Shown here: one piece after another, positions 32,178 to 40,043 of the stretch
Numbering within the stretch: position 1 is the first letter of the stretch
Layout: every line of letters starts with the position of its first letter
Source of the DNA: an uncultured Bacteroidota bacterium
GTDB lineage: Bacteria > Bacteroidota > Bacteroidia > B-17B0 > Aurantibacillaceae
Assembly: GCA_937873155.1 (NCBI GenBank)
Contig: CALMVZ010000010.1
Span: 372,001-436,000, forward strand
Length of the DNA: 64,000 bases
Direction: 5' to 3'
Made by a program: the position numbers and the translations under genes
The notes under the pieces: generated by a model
Told to the model about the DNA's origin: nothing
Database searches by the model: none
What the model saw: only the letters and a program-made list of their open reading frames with translations

Positions 32178-33629
32178 TTACGCTTTTTTAGAGAAGAATT
32201 GTTCTTGTAAGGCGTAGATCTCATTTTTGAAAATGAAGTAGAAAAGAGCTCCAAATACAACTAATTGCGTCAGGTAAACCATTATATTATAACTCGGGAA
32301 GAGAAAATAACAAAATGCATTAGTTACCAAGAAGAGAAAAGGGATTCCGTATATTTTTATATAATTAATGTTGTAAGTGAAAATACCCTTTGTTAAATAA
32401 TAGGAGAAGAATACCTGTACCAATTTCGTAATTAAACCGGCATAAATTGCGCCGATTATTCCAAAATAGTAAGCTAAGACCATTGTGGTCAGAATTTGGA
32501 TAACAGAACTATAACCAAATATCTTGATCAGTAAAATGGTTTTTTTAGTAAAAAGGATCGTTGAAAGGTAATAGTTTATTATGCCTCTTGTGATATATCC
32601 TGCAGAAACTAAACCAATAAAGGCAAAGCTTTGAAAGTAATCATCTTTATTTACAAACAGGCGTATCATAATTGGGATGACAATACAAAAAGAGATCAAT
32701 ATCAAAACGTTCAAAGCTGTTGAAACGTTAAAATAACGGTTAGATTCTTGCGTAGTTTCGTTTGTTTTATTAGCGGTCCAAATTGCAAACACCTTCGGAA
32801 ATACAATGGCGGCTAAACCATTCTGAACAAACTCTATTCCAAATAAACATTTAAGTAAAAGATCGTAAGCAGCTAATTCTTCAGATGAAACAATATTCTT
32901 TAAAAAGAAGCGGTCTATAAATCCGAGTATCCAATAGAAAAGCACAAATGAAATATAAGGTGTGCAAAATTTCTGTAACTCTGTGAGAAATTTTTTATCA
33001 AATACCCAAATTGAATTGGTTTTGAAAATGTAAATACCTAAAAAGAAAATGATGACGCCGGAAAAAAAGCGTCCGGCAATAGGACCTACCAATGAACAAG
33101 GAAATGCATATAATCCCCAGATGGAGATGCCTATGGTTGCTAAAAGATTTATAACATTGAATAACAAAAAGATATTAGGTTTTTTAAAATAGATCAAAGC
33201 ATTAGTTGAAGCTTTAAAATACGAGTTAAAAAAAGCGGTAATAATTGAAGCTAAACCAAAAGGCCAAAAACTAACCTGGTCTTTTTCATTAAAAATAAAT
33301 GGAAATAGAAAAGGTCCAAGAATTATGGAGAGCAAAAGCAAACCCGCACCTATCATTAACAATAGATTTGAAACGGTACCAACGAATTTCTTTTGTTCAA
33401 CAGGGTCTGCCGTTAACTGCGTGTATTTTACTCCAAAATAAGATTCAATGGAATAGGAAAATAAGATTTGAAAGAGTAAGGATACTAAAATGTAAAAGTT
33501 TAAGGATACATATTGGGCCGGACTGAAAAAGTTAGTATAAAATGGCAGGAGAATTAAACTTCCCACCATCGGCAATGCACCACCTACAGTATAAATAATG
33601 GAAGATTTTAAAAACGATTTGCTTATCAT
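32178..33629 (-). CDS. Polysaccharide flippase (Wzx/MATE-like)
   Basis: The 483-residue protein has about 12-14 membrane helices with the MVF/PST layout: KSSIIYTVGGALPMVGSLILLPFYTNFF at the start is typical of lipopolysaccharide O-unit exporters, and LVSAGYITRGIINYYLSTILF lies in the second half. It should flip undecaprenyl-linked oligosaccharide to the periplasm. It faces the acetyltransferase-like gene and precedes the methyltransferase gene with a seven-base gap (same strand, read first in order methyltransferase to flippase). Confidence 0.88.
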   Translation of the reverse strand: MISKSFLKSSIIYTVGGALPMVGSLILLPFYTNFFSPAQYVSLNFYILVSLLFQILFSYSIESYFGVKYTQLTADPVEQKKFVGTVSNLLLMIGAGLLLLSIILGPFLFPFIFNEKDQVSFWPFGLASIITAFFNSYFKASTNALIYFKKPNIFLLFNVINLLATIGISIWGLYAFPCSLVGPIAGRFFSGVIIFFLGIYIFKTNSIWVFDKKFLTELQKFCTPYISFVLFYWILGFIDRFFLKNIVSSEELAAYDLLLKCLFGIEFVQNGLAAIVFPKVFAIWTANKTNETTQESNRYFNVSTALNVLILISFCIVIPIMIRLFVNKDDYFQSFAFIGLVSAGYITRGIINYYLSTILFTKKTILLIKIFGYSSVIQILTTMVLAYYFGIIGAIYAGLITKLVQVFFSYYLTKGIFTYNINYIKIYGIPFLFLVTNAFCYFLFPSYNIMVYLTQLVVFGALFYFIFKNEIYALQEQFFSKKA

Positions 33630-33636
33630 TTAGCCT

Positions 33637-34323
33637 TCAGGCTTTTTCGTAAATATAGAAATCCGAATACGACCCAATCAGACCATTCTCTGTTTTAGGG
33701 TATTTGTTCTTTATGAGTTCTTTCAGTTTCCAGCCTTTAATGTTTTTATTTACAAAATCAGTGAAACTTCTTCTGTTCTCATGCTGATGAACCGGCTCTT
33801 CTGTTTGATTATAATCAGAAGCATAAATGATCACGTATTTATCTGCGGCGGCAAACAGATGCAGTAGATAATTTTCGAAGATATCACGTTCAACCAAGTG
33901 ATAAAGCACATCCAGCGACATCGTAAGATCAGCATGGAAAAAACGAGCGTTGTCATGAAAAGCCATCGAGTTATAAACGTAAAAACTTTTGCTTTTGTCT
34001 GCTTTAAATTGATTATAACACATTTTAACAGCAGTAGGCGATACATCCAATCCAACATACTCTGGATATTTTGCGATCTTCAATTGATTGCCATCGCCGC
34101 AGCCAAATTCCATTACAGTTTTAATATTGTTCTTCGCAACAAAATCGTTAATAACATCTGCTTTATGTTCGGCTAAATGATCGTAAGAGCCGGAGCCCGA
34201 ATTGTCACCTTGCTGGTAGCGTTCTTCCCAATATAATTCTGAACCTTTGAATTTCTTTTTTTCGCGGTTGCGTTTCCAGTTCTTAATGAAAGGTATTTCT
34301 AATAATTTTGATCTGATTCCCAT
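33637..34323 (-). CDS. SAM-dependent methyltransferase
   Basis: The 228-residue class I methyltransferase has motif I VMEFGCGDGNQLKIAK, motif II VGLDVSPTAVKMC and LTMSLDVLYHLV. The N-terminus WEERYQQGDNSGSGSYDHLAEHKAD is common to glycan-cluster methyltransferases. It is divergent from the GT4 gene and upstream of the flippase, which suggests methylation of a surface glycan. The accepted substrate is unknown. Confidence 0.88.
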   Translation of the reverse strand: MGIRSKLLEIPFIKNWKRNREKKKFKGSELYWEERYQQGDNSGSGSYDHLAEHKADVINDFVAKNNIKTVMEFGCGDGNQLKIAKYPEYVGLDVSPTAVKMCYNQFKADKSKSFYVYNSMAFHDNARFFHADLTMSLDVLYHLVERDIFENYLLHLFAAADKYVIIYASDYNQTEEPVHQHENRRSFTDFVNKNIKGWKLKELIKNKYPKTENGLIGSYSDFYIYEKA

Positions 34324-34341
34324 AATAACGGCTTTATTCCT

Positions 34342-34349
34342 TAAATTTG
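34342..34349 (+). promoter_or_regulatory. -7 box upstream of the GT4 gene
   Basis: TAAATTTG matches TAnnTTTG, 38 bases before the GT4 ATG, in the divergent intergenic region. Confidence 0.5.
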
Positions 34350-34386
34350 ATCTGTAAGATCCCTTAAAAGTACAAAAATTACCGAA

Positions 34387-35502
34387 ATGAAGGTCCTGTT
34401 TATTTCCTCCTGGTATCCTAATAGTACGAATCCCTTAAAAGGGATCTATGTAAAGAAGCATGCTGAAGCTATTAAAAAGACCGGAGTTAAGATAGTGGTT
34501 TTGGCCTTAACGGTGAGCCACTCGAAAAGGTTATTCGAAAAAAAAGTCAGTATAAGTACTGACGAGAATGGGATCACGACTCATTTAATAGAGCTGAATT
34601 CGGGTTTTTATAAATTGATCCATGTTAATTTACTGTTGCAATCTAATTTTCTGAGAAAACACTTTGATCGCGAGATCAAGCCTTCCTTTAAGCCTGATGT
34701 GATCCACTCAAATGTTTTGTATCCGGCGGCTATAATGGGGTATTGGTTATCGAAACGCGAAAATATCCCACACATAATTACAGAGCATTGGAGTAAGGTC
34801 GATAAATTCTTAAGCACGAACCTCTTTGCAGTTTCTGGAAGGAAAGCTTACAATTCAGCTAAATATGTTACAGCTGTTTCAGGATTTTTAGGAAGAAGTT
34901 TAAGTAAACATTTCGAAAAACCCGATAAGATCAAAGTGGTGCCCAATGTTGTGGATACATCAGTCTTTTCATATAAAGCAAAACCTTCAAATTCAAAATT
35001 AATTTTTTGCTGTGTCGCGCATTGGAATGGGGTAAAACGCCCGGACCTTATCTTTAATTCTTTGGAAAGTTTTTCTAAGCAAAGTAATAAAGTTGTTGTT
35101 CTGAATGTAATAGGGGAAGGTGTTTTGCTGAGTGAATTGAAAAAAGAAAAATGGAATTTTGAAATTAATTATTTGGGAAACCGTCAACGAAAAGAATTAG
35201 CTGATCAATTACAAGCAGCCGATTATTTTTTGCATGCTTCAGAAATGGAAACATTCTCGATCGTAATAGCAGAAGCTTTAGCTACAGGAACACCTGTACT
35301 TGCTTCAAATGCCGGTGCTATTCCGGAACTGATCAATAAAGAAAACGGTTTACTTTGTAATAATGATGTTGATAGTTGGTTGAAAGGACTTAACGATCTT
35401 GTGAAAACAAAATTTGATCACGAAAAAATTTCCGGACAAGCTCAGAATTTTAGTTTGGAAAAGGTAGGAAACAAGTTTCTTGAGTTATACAAATCTATTT
35501 GA
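34387..35502 (+). CDS. Glycosyltransferase family 4
   Basis: The 371-residue protein has the GT4 Rossmann halves: ISSWYPNSTNPLKGIYVKKHA at the start and EALATGTPVLASNAGAIPELI, the donor-binding motif with the conserved Glu and Gly. LHASEMETFSIVIAEAL carries the ExFGxxxxE-type motif as EMETFSIVIAE. It transfers a sugar from a nucleotide donor to a growing glycan at the inner membrane. It converges with the PKD adhesin-like gene with an eight-base overlap. Confidence 0.92.
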   Translation: MKVLFISSWYPNSTNPLKGIYVKKHAEAIKKTGVKIVVLALTVSHSKRLFEKKVSISTDENGITTHLIELNSGFYKLIHVNLLLQSNFLRKHFDREIKPSFKPDVIHSNVLYPAAIMGYWLSKRENIPHIITEHWSKVDKFLSTNLFAVSGRKAYNSAKYVTAVSGFLGRSLSKHFEKPDKIKVVPNVVDTSVFSYKAKPSNSKLIFCCVAHWNGVKRPDLIFNSLESFSKQSNKVVVLNVIGEGVLLSELKKEKWNFEINYLGNRQRKELADQLQAADYFLHASEMETFSIVIAEALATGTPVLASNAGAIPELINKENGLLCNNDVDSWLKGLNDLVKTKFDHEKISGQAQNFSLEKVGNKFLELYKSI

Positions 35503-38116
35503 TCACGGTCACATGACCAGTCCTTTCATGTGATTTGGAATAAACATCAGTGAAATTGATCTTCCATACATAAACATCTTCCTGGACAAGCACACCTTTA
35601 TATTTACCATCCCAACCCTGGTAGATGTCATCTGAGGAAAATATTTTTTCTCCCCAACGGTCAAAGATCATGATGGTAAATTTTTTTATATTGGTGCCTT
35701 TCGCAAAAAAAAGATCATTGAATCCATCTGCATTCGGCGTGAATGCATTTGGTACATATAAGGTCCAATCTTCATCCACCTTTATATCTTTACAGATCAC
35801 ATCATAACAGCCTATAACATTACTTGCCATTAAACAAGCTGTATAATTACCCATTTGAGAATAAGTATGGGTGGGTTCAAAAAATCCCGATCCATTGCCG
35901 TCACCAAATGTCCATTCAAATATAGTTGCATTCTGAGAGAGGTTAGTGAATTGTACTTCGGTTGTGAGTGGAGGATTTGTATAGGTGAAATCTGCGACAA
36001 CCTGAATGTAGTTATTGACCACAACGACTTGGGAGAACGTAACTGCACAGGGGAATCCCGGTTGTGCGGTTAAGCTTACCGTATAAGTTCCCGGGTTATT
36101 AAAATTAAATGTCGGATTGATCAAATTTGAACCCAAGCCGCTATTGAAGCTCCACTGATAAGACGTCGAATTGATACTATTGTTTATGAATGTGACATTT
36201 GCTGAACACGGATCTGTAATATAAGTGAATAAAGGAATTGGAGACCCTGAAATAGTTACAGGCTGATAAGTAGTATCCGCACAGTTGGTGCCGGGATTAG
36301 CAATTAAAGTAATGGTATAGTTCCCCTGCGCAGTGTAGTTGTGATTAGGATTAGTTGCTATACTTGAGTTGCCATCTCCGAAATTCCAATTATAAGAAGT
36401 AGCGAATGAAGATGTATTTACAACGGATAATGATGTTGTACAAGGTGAAGTGTTGGCGTTGAATTGTGATATTACACCCTTACTTACACCTACTACCTTT
36501 TTTAAAGTGTCAGCACAGGTTGTTCCGGGATTTGTGATTAAAGTAATTGTATATACACCGGTGGTTGCGTATCCGTGACTTCCGGGATTTGCAGCTGTTG
36601 ATGTATTACCATCTCCAAAATCCCATAAATAAGATGTACCACCTATTGAATTGTTGCTTAATAAAACAGTTGAATCACAAGCTACATTTGTAAACGAATA
36701 AATGCTCTGGACAGGGTTGCTAATAGTAACTATTTGTGATGTGGAATCTTTGCATGAACTTGAAGGGTTAGTTATCAAACTAATAGTGTAAGTGCCGGGT
36801 CCACTGTATGTATAAGAAGGTGAAGCTTGAATGGAGGAATTTCCATCACCAAAATACCATTGATATTGAGATGCTCCATTAGAAGTATTTGTGGTTGTGA
36901 GAACTCCTTTACAAGTATTAATTGAGTGCAGGAAATTACTGACAGAAAGATTATTTATTGTAATTGAACCAGATGCGCTTGATTTGCATCCCTGCGAATC
37001 CGTTACAGTACATGTTATCAAACCGGCGCTTGCGTTCATATTTACAACTGATGAAGTTGAAACACCTTGTGACCATGCATACGTATAACCAGGAGATCCG
37101 CCTGATGTAGTTGCGGTGATACTTATATTGGCATTTGTACAGGCTGTGTAATTGCTTACAGTAATAGTTGGGTTCGGCTGCTTGCCAATGGTCAGTGTTT
37201 TTGTATCTGATCCGCATGAATTAGAAATAGTAACAGTATAAATACCTGCTGTTAAGTTGGAGACCGAAGGTGTGCCGAAATTTCCGGGCTGCCAGTTATA
37301 AGTGTATGAACCGGCTGAAGTCGGTGTAATAGTAGCACTTCCGTTATTGGTTGAATTACACGAAACACTTTGAGTGCTTATTGTAGAACCAATGCTTGAA
37401 CCGTTTCCAATCACTGAAATATCATCCCAAAAATAATTAGCATATACAGAAGAAGGGCCACCAGGTACTGCGTATGAACTAACAGGGCCATTTAAAGCAT
37501 CGGTTCTGAATGAACCTAAAGTAATATATTGCCAATTTGCTGTAGCGGTAATTGTAAATGAATATTGTACCCAGGCGTTAGATCCTGAGTAACCAGTGAT
37601 CTCACATTGTGGTATCACGTTAATAATATTCCAGCCTGTTTGAGATAATGGCGTTGTAGAAAAATGTGCGCCAATATTCTTTATAGTATAAGGTGATTTT
37701 GGCCCCGTACCGTTTGTTAACCACCAGGAAACAGTATATGTGTTACCGGCGACCATAGGACAAGATAATTGAGTAGAAAAATATTCGCGGTAACCGGGAT
37801 AGGGGACGTTATATAATACAGTTGCAGCAAAACCATTGCCAAGATGTGGATTACAGGTTCCTGCAAAAGTTGCGGGCGGTTGTGCGCTATAACCTGCACT
37901 TGAAGTTCCGCATGCATGAAAATAATCAGGTGTACCTACAGTAAAATTATTGTAAACTAAATTGACATTATTCCACCCAACAGCACGGTTTATTTGTCCG
38001 GGATAATTAGGACAAGGGCTCGCAGTTTCGAAATCCCCATTAGGAACAAGATTAACCTGGGCATTAATACCTATAGCTAGTAAAAGGAATGCAATGAATA
38101 TATGGGCTTTTCTCAA
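35495..38116 (-). CDS. PKD-repeat surface protein with gliding-motility type B sorting domain
   Basis: The 874-residue protein has a signal peptide (RKAHIFIAFLLLAIGINAQ), an N-terminal beta domain, about five PKD-type units (each with a YxYxxPGTYTISL- or similar core, for example PSYTYSGPGTYTISLIT and EPTHTYSQMGNYTACLM), and a C-terminal CHU_C/type B sorting domain (VPNAFTPNADGFNDLF ... MIFDRWGEKIF ... GWDGKYKG). Such proteins are exported by the type IX system and exposed on the cell surface. I use the TTG at 38114-38116, with AGGAAA upstream and TATATTTA at 38133-38140; a longer ATG form would run 52 residues into a divergent gene and spoil the signal peptide. Confidence 0.88.
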   Translation of the reverse strand: MRKAHIFIAFLLLAIGINAQVNLVPNGDFETASPCPNYPGQINRAVGWNNVNLVYNNFTVGTPDYFHACGTSSAGYSAQPPATFAGTCNPHLGNGFAATVLYNVPYPGYREYFSTQLSCPMVAGNTYTVSWWLTNGTGPKSPYTIKNIGAHFSTTPLSQTGWNIINVIPQCEITGYSGSNAWVQYSFTITATANWQYITLGSFRTDALNGPVSSYAVPGGPSSVYANYFWDDISVIGNGSSIGSTISTQSVSCNSTNNGSATITPTSAGSYTYNWQPGNFGTPSVSNLTAGIYTVTISNSCGSDTKTLTIGKQPNPTITVSNYTACTNANISITATTSGGSPGYTYAWSQGVSTSSVVNMNASAGLITCTVTDSQGCKSSASGSITINNLSVSNFLHSINTCKGVLTTTNTSNGASQYQWYFGDGNSSIQASPSYTYSGPGTYTISLITNPSSSCKDSTSQIVTISNPVQSIYSFTNVACDSTVLLSNNSIGGTSYLWDFGDGNTSTAANPGSHGYATTGVYTITLITNPGTTCADTLKKVVGVSKGVISQFNANTSPCTTSLSVVNTSSFATSYNWNFGDGNSSIATNPNHNYTAQGNYTITLIANPGTNCADTTYQPVTISGSPIPLFTYITDPCSANVTFINNSINSTSYQWSFNSGLGSNLINPTFNFNNPGTYTVSLTAQPGFPCAVTFSQVVVVNNYIQVVADFTYTNPPLTTEVQFTNLSQNATIFEWTFGDGNGSGFFEPTHTYSQMGNYTACLMASNVIGCYDVICKDIKVDEDWTLYVPNAFTPNADGFNDLFFAKGTNIKKFTIMIFDRWGEKIFSSDDIYQGWDGKYKGVLVQEDVYVWKINFTDVYSKSHERTGHVTVIK

Positions 38117-38247
38117 GAAAAATTTCCTATGGTAAATATACTTAAAAAACAATAAGTTAAAACGTTTTAAAGAAAGTTTTTTGTTTACTCGGTAAAGCAT
38201 TAACTTTACTCGGTCAACAATTGAATCTAAAAGTTTAGGAAGCGTCA

Positions 38248-39252
38248 ATGGGTATTTCAAAGACCATAGCAAGGAAGATAGTTTTACCTTTTTTGGTACT
38301 TTTCAAAGTAGATAAATTGTTGTTGTCAGGTGCGAAAAAAAAGTGTCTTATCGTCAATTTTCATGGTGTTTCGGATGTTATAGGTAACAGGTTCAATAAC
38401 CGTCATCTGCATGTGAATGAATTCGAGAAAGTATTGATCTACCTCAAACAGAATTTTAAAATTGTTGGCTTGCGCGAAATCTTCGAGATCCACCGTTCAG
38501 GAAAACAACCTAAAGAAAAAACAATTGCTTTAACTTTCGATGATGGTTATGTAAATAATTTTTCAATTGCCCTTCCTGTTTTGAAAAAACATAATATTCC
38601 GGCAACATTCTATTTAATTTCAAAAGGACTTGTTGATGATTCATATTATGTTTGGCCAGATATAATTGATCTGATCCAGAGAAATGTTAAGGAGAATATT
38701 GTTTTAGACGGAACAGTTTTTTCCTATCCAGGGTTTTATTCTGATAAATTAAAAATGAATCTTGTTGATTTTTTGAAATCGTGTGGTTCTAGCCGGGAGA
38801 AATACATTAAAGAACTCACTAATAAATATTCTTTCCATCTTGAGATGGCAAAGAATTATCCTCAATTGATCGAGTTGATACGGAAGAATGAATTTACAAA
38901 ATACGCGAATGAACCTTTGATCGAATACGGATCCCATACCCATACACATTTTAACCTGGAATATTTAACCATAAGTGAATGTGAAGCAGAGTTGACAGAA
39001 TCTAAACGAATAATAGAAGAGTTTACAGGCAAAAATCCGGTCTCGTTAGCATTTCCGGATGGAAGTTATAGCAAAGAAACATTAGAGGTTGCGGCAAAAG
39101 CAGGTTATAAGAATCTTGTAGCAGTTACTTATAAATTCAACGAAGCAAATAAAGATCCGAATTTGCTTTCAAGATTCACCATTAGTAATTCAACTACATG
39201 GCAATCGAATGCATTGCGTTTAGGTGCGGAATTTAAAAAGTTCGCTTTTTAA
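38248..39252 (+). CDS. Polysaccharide deacetylase-family protein
   Basis: The 334-residue protein has the NodB-domain motif TIALTFDDGYVNNF (Asp of the TFDDG), then HNIPATFYLISKGL and IEYGSHTHTHFNL with the HxxxH-type zinc His residues, and PVSLAFPDGSYSK near the end. NodB enzymes remove N-acetyl groups from chitin-like or peptidoglycan sugars. The first 30 residues are basic and hydrophobic and could anchor it. The start is divergent from the PKD gene; the last four bases overlap the proC stop. Confidence 0.88.
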   Translation: MGISKTIARKIVLPFLVLFKVDKLLLSGAKKKCLIVNFHGVSDVIGNRFNNRHLHVNEFEKVLIYLKQNFKIVGLREIFEIHRSGKQPKEKTIALTFDDGYVNNFSIALPVLKKHNIPATFYLISKGLVDDSYYVWPDIIDLIQRNVKENIVLDGTVFSYPGFYSDKLKMNLVDFLKSCGSSREKYIKELTNKYSFHLEMAKNYPQLIELIRKNEFTKYANEPLIEYGSHTHTHFNLEYLTISECEAELTESKRIIEEFTGKNPVSLAFPDGSYSKETLEVAAKAGYKNLVAVTYKFNEANKDPNLLSRFTISNSTTWQSNALRLGAEFKKFAF

Positions 39253-40043
39253 TCTTTAGCAATTTTTTTATAAGAAACCGTAATTCCTTTTATCAAAGAA
39301 GAACTCAAGCCATTATGCTCCATTTCATTCAGTCCGGCAATGGTACAACCTTTTGGAGTAGTAACTTTATCGATCTCCTGTTCAGGATGCGTGCCTTTTT
39401 TAATTAAAAGATCTGCCGCTCCTTTTACAGTTTGAGCTACAATTTTATGTGCAGTTTTAGCATCAAAACCAATCTCAATTCCGCCTTGTATACTTGCACG
39501 GATGTAACGCATCGCAAATCCCGTGCCGCAAGCGCCGATAATTGTAGCGGCTTCCATTAATTTTTCTTCAATAATTGTGGTCTGACCAAGATTGTCAAAT
39601 AGCTCTTCAACAATTTCAATTTCTTTTTTGCCCGCATTTTGATGTGAGACACAGGTCATGCTTTCACAAATAGCGATCGCTGTATTTGGCATGGCGCGGA
39701 AAACTGATAATTTCTTGCCAACTGAATCCAGGATCTCAGCAATAGAGACACTACTCACTACCGAAATTAAAATTTGCCTGGAGTTTAAATTCTTAGAGAT
39801 ACCTTTTAAAACTTCTTTTATCTGAAATGGTTTTACGCATAACAAAATAATGTCCGCATGTTTTACAGCTTTAGTATTGTCAGTTTCAACGTGACAACCT
39901 TTTTTCTTCAGATCATTCAATAAAGAAACAGTTCTCCTGGTAATTGTAATATCGGAAGCTTTAGAATATTTAGAGCCAATTAATCCTTCCGCGATGGCAA
40001 TTCCTAAATTACCTCCGCCTATAATGGTAATTTTTCTGCTCAT
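39249..40043 (-). CDS. proC: Pyrroline-5-carboxylate reductase
   Basis: The 264-residue enzyme has the Rossmann start ITIIGGGNLGIAIAEGLI, then VFRAMPNTAIAICESMTC, and the family's C-terminal active-site helices (IIGACGTGFAMRYIRASIQGGIEIG, TTPKGCTIAGLNEMEHNG). It makes proline from pyrroline-5-carboxylate with NAD(P)H. It follows alaS with a four-base overlap, an operon of housekeeping genes without a known functional link. Confidence 0.94.
   Translation of the reverse strand: MSRKITIIGGGNLGIAIAEGLIGSKYSKASDITITRRTVSLLNDLKKKGCHVETDNTKAVKHADIILLCVKPFQIKEVLKGISKNLNSRQILISVVSSVSIAEILDSVGKKLSVFRAMPNTAIAICESMTCVSHQNAGKKEIEIVEELFDNLGQTTIIEEKLMEAATIIGACGTGFAMRYIRASIQGGIEIGFDAKTAHKIVAQTVKGAADLLIKKGTHPEQEIDKVTTPKGCTIAGLNEMEHNGLSSSLIKGITVSYKKIAKD

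Noticed and set aside
36100-37400. DNA repeats in the PKD gene as a mobile or recombination element
   Set aside because: They are the coding repeats of PKD domains and diverge as ordinary protein repeats.
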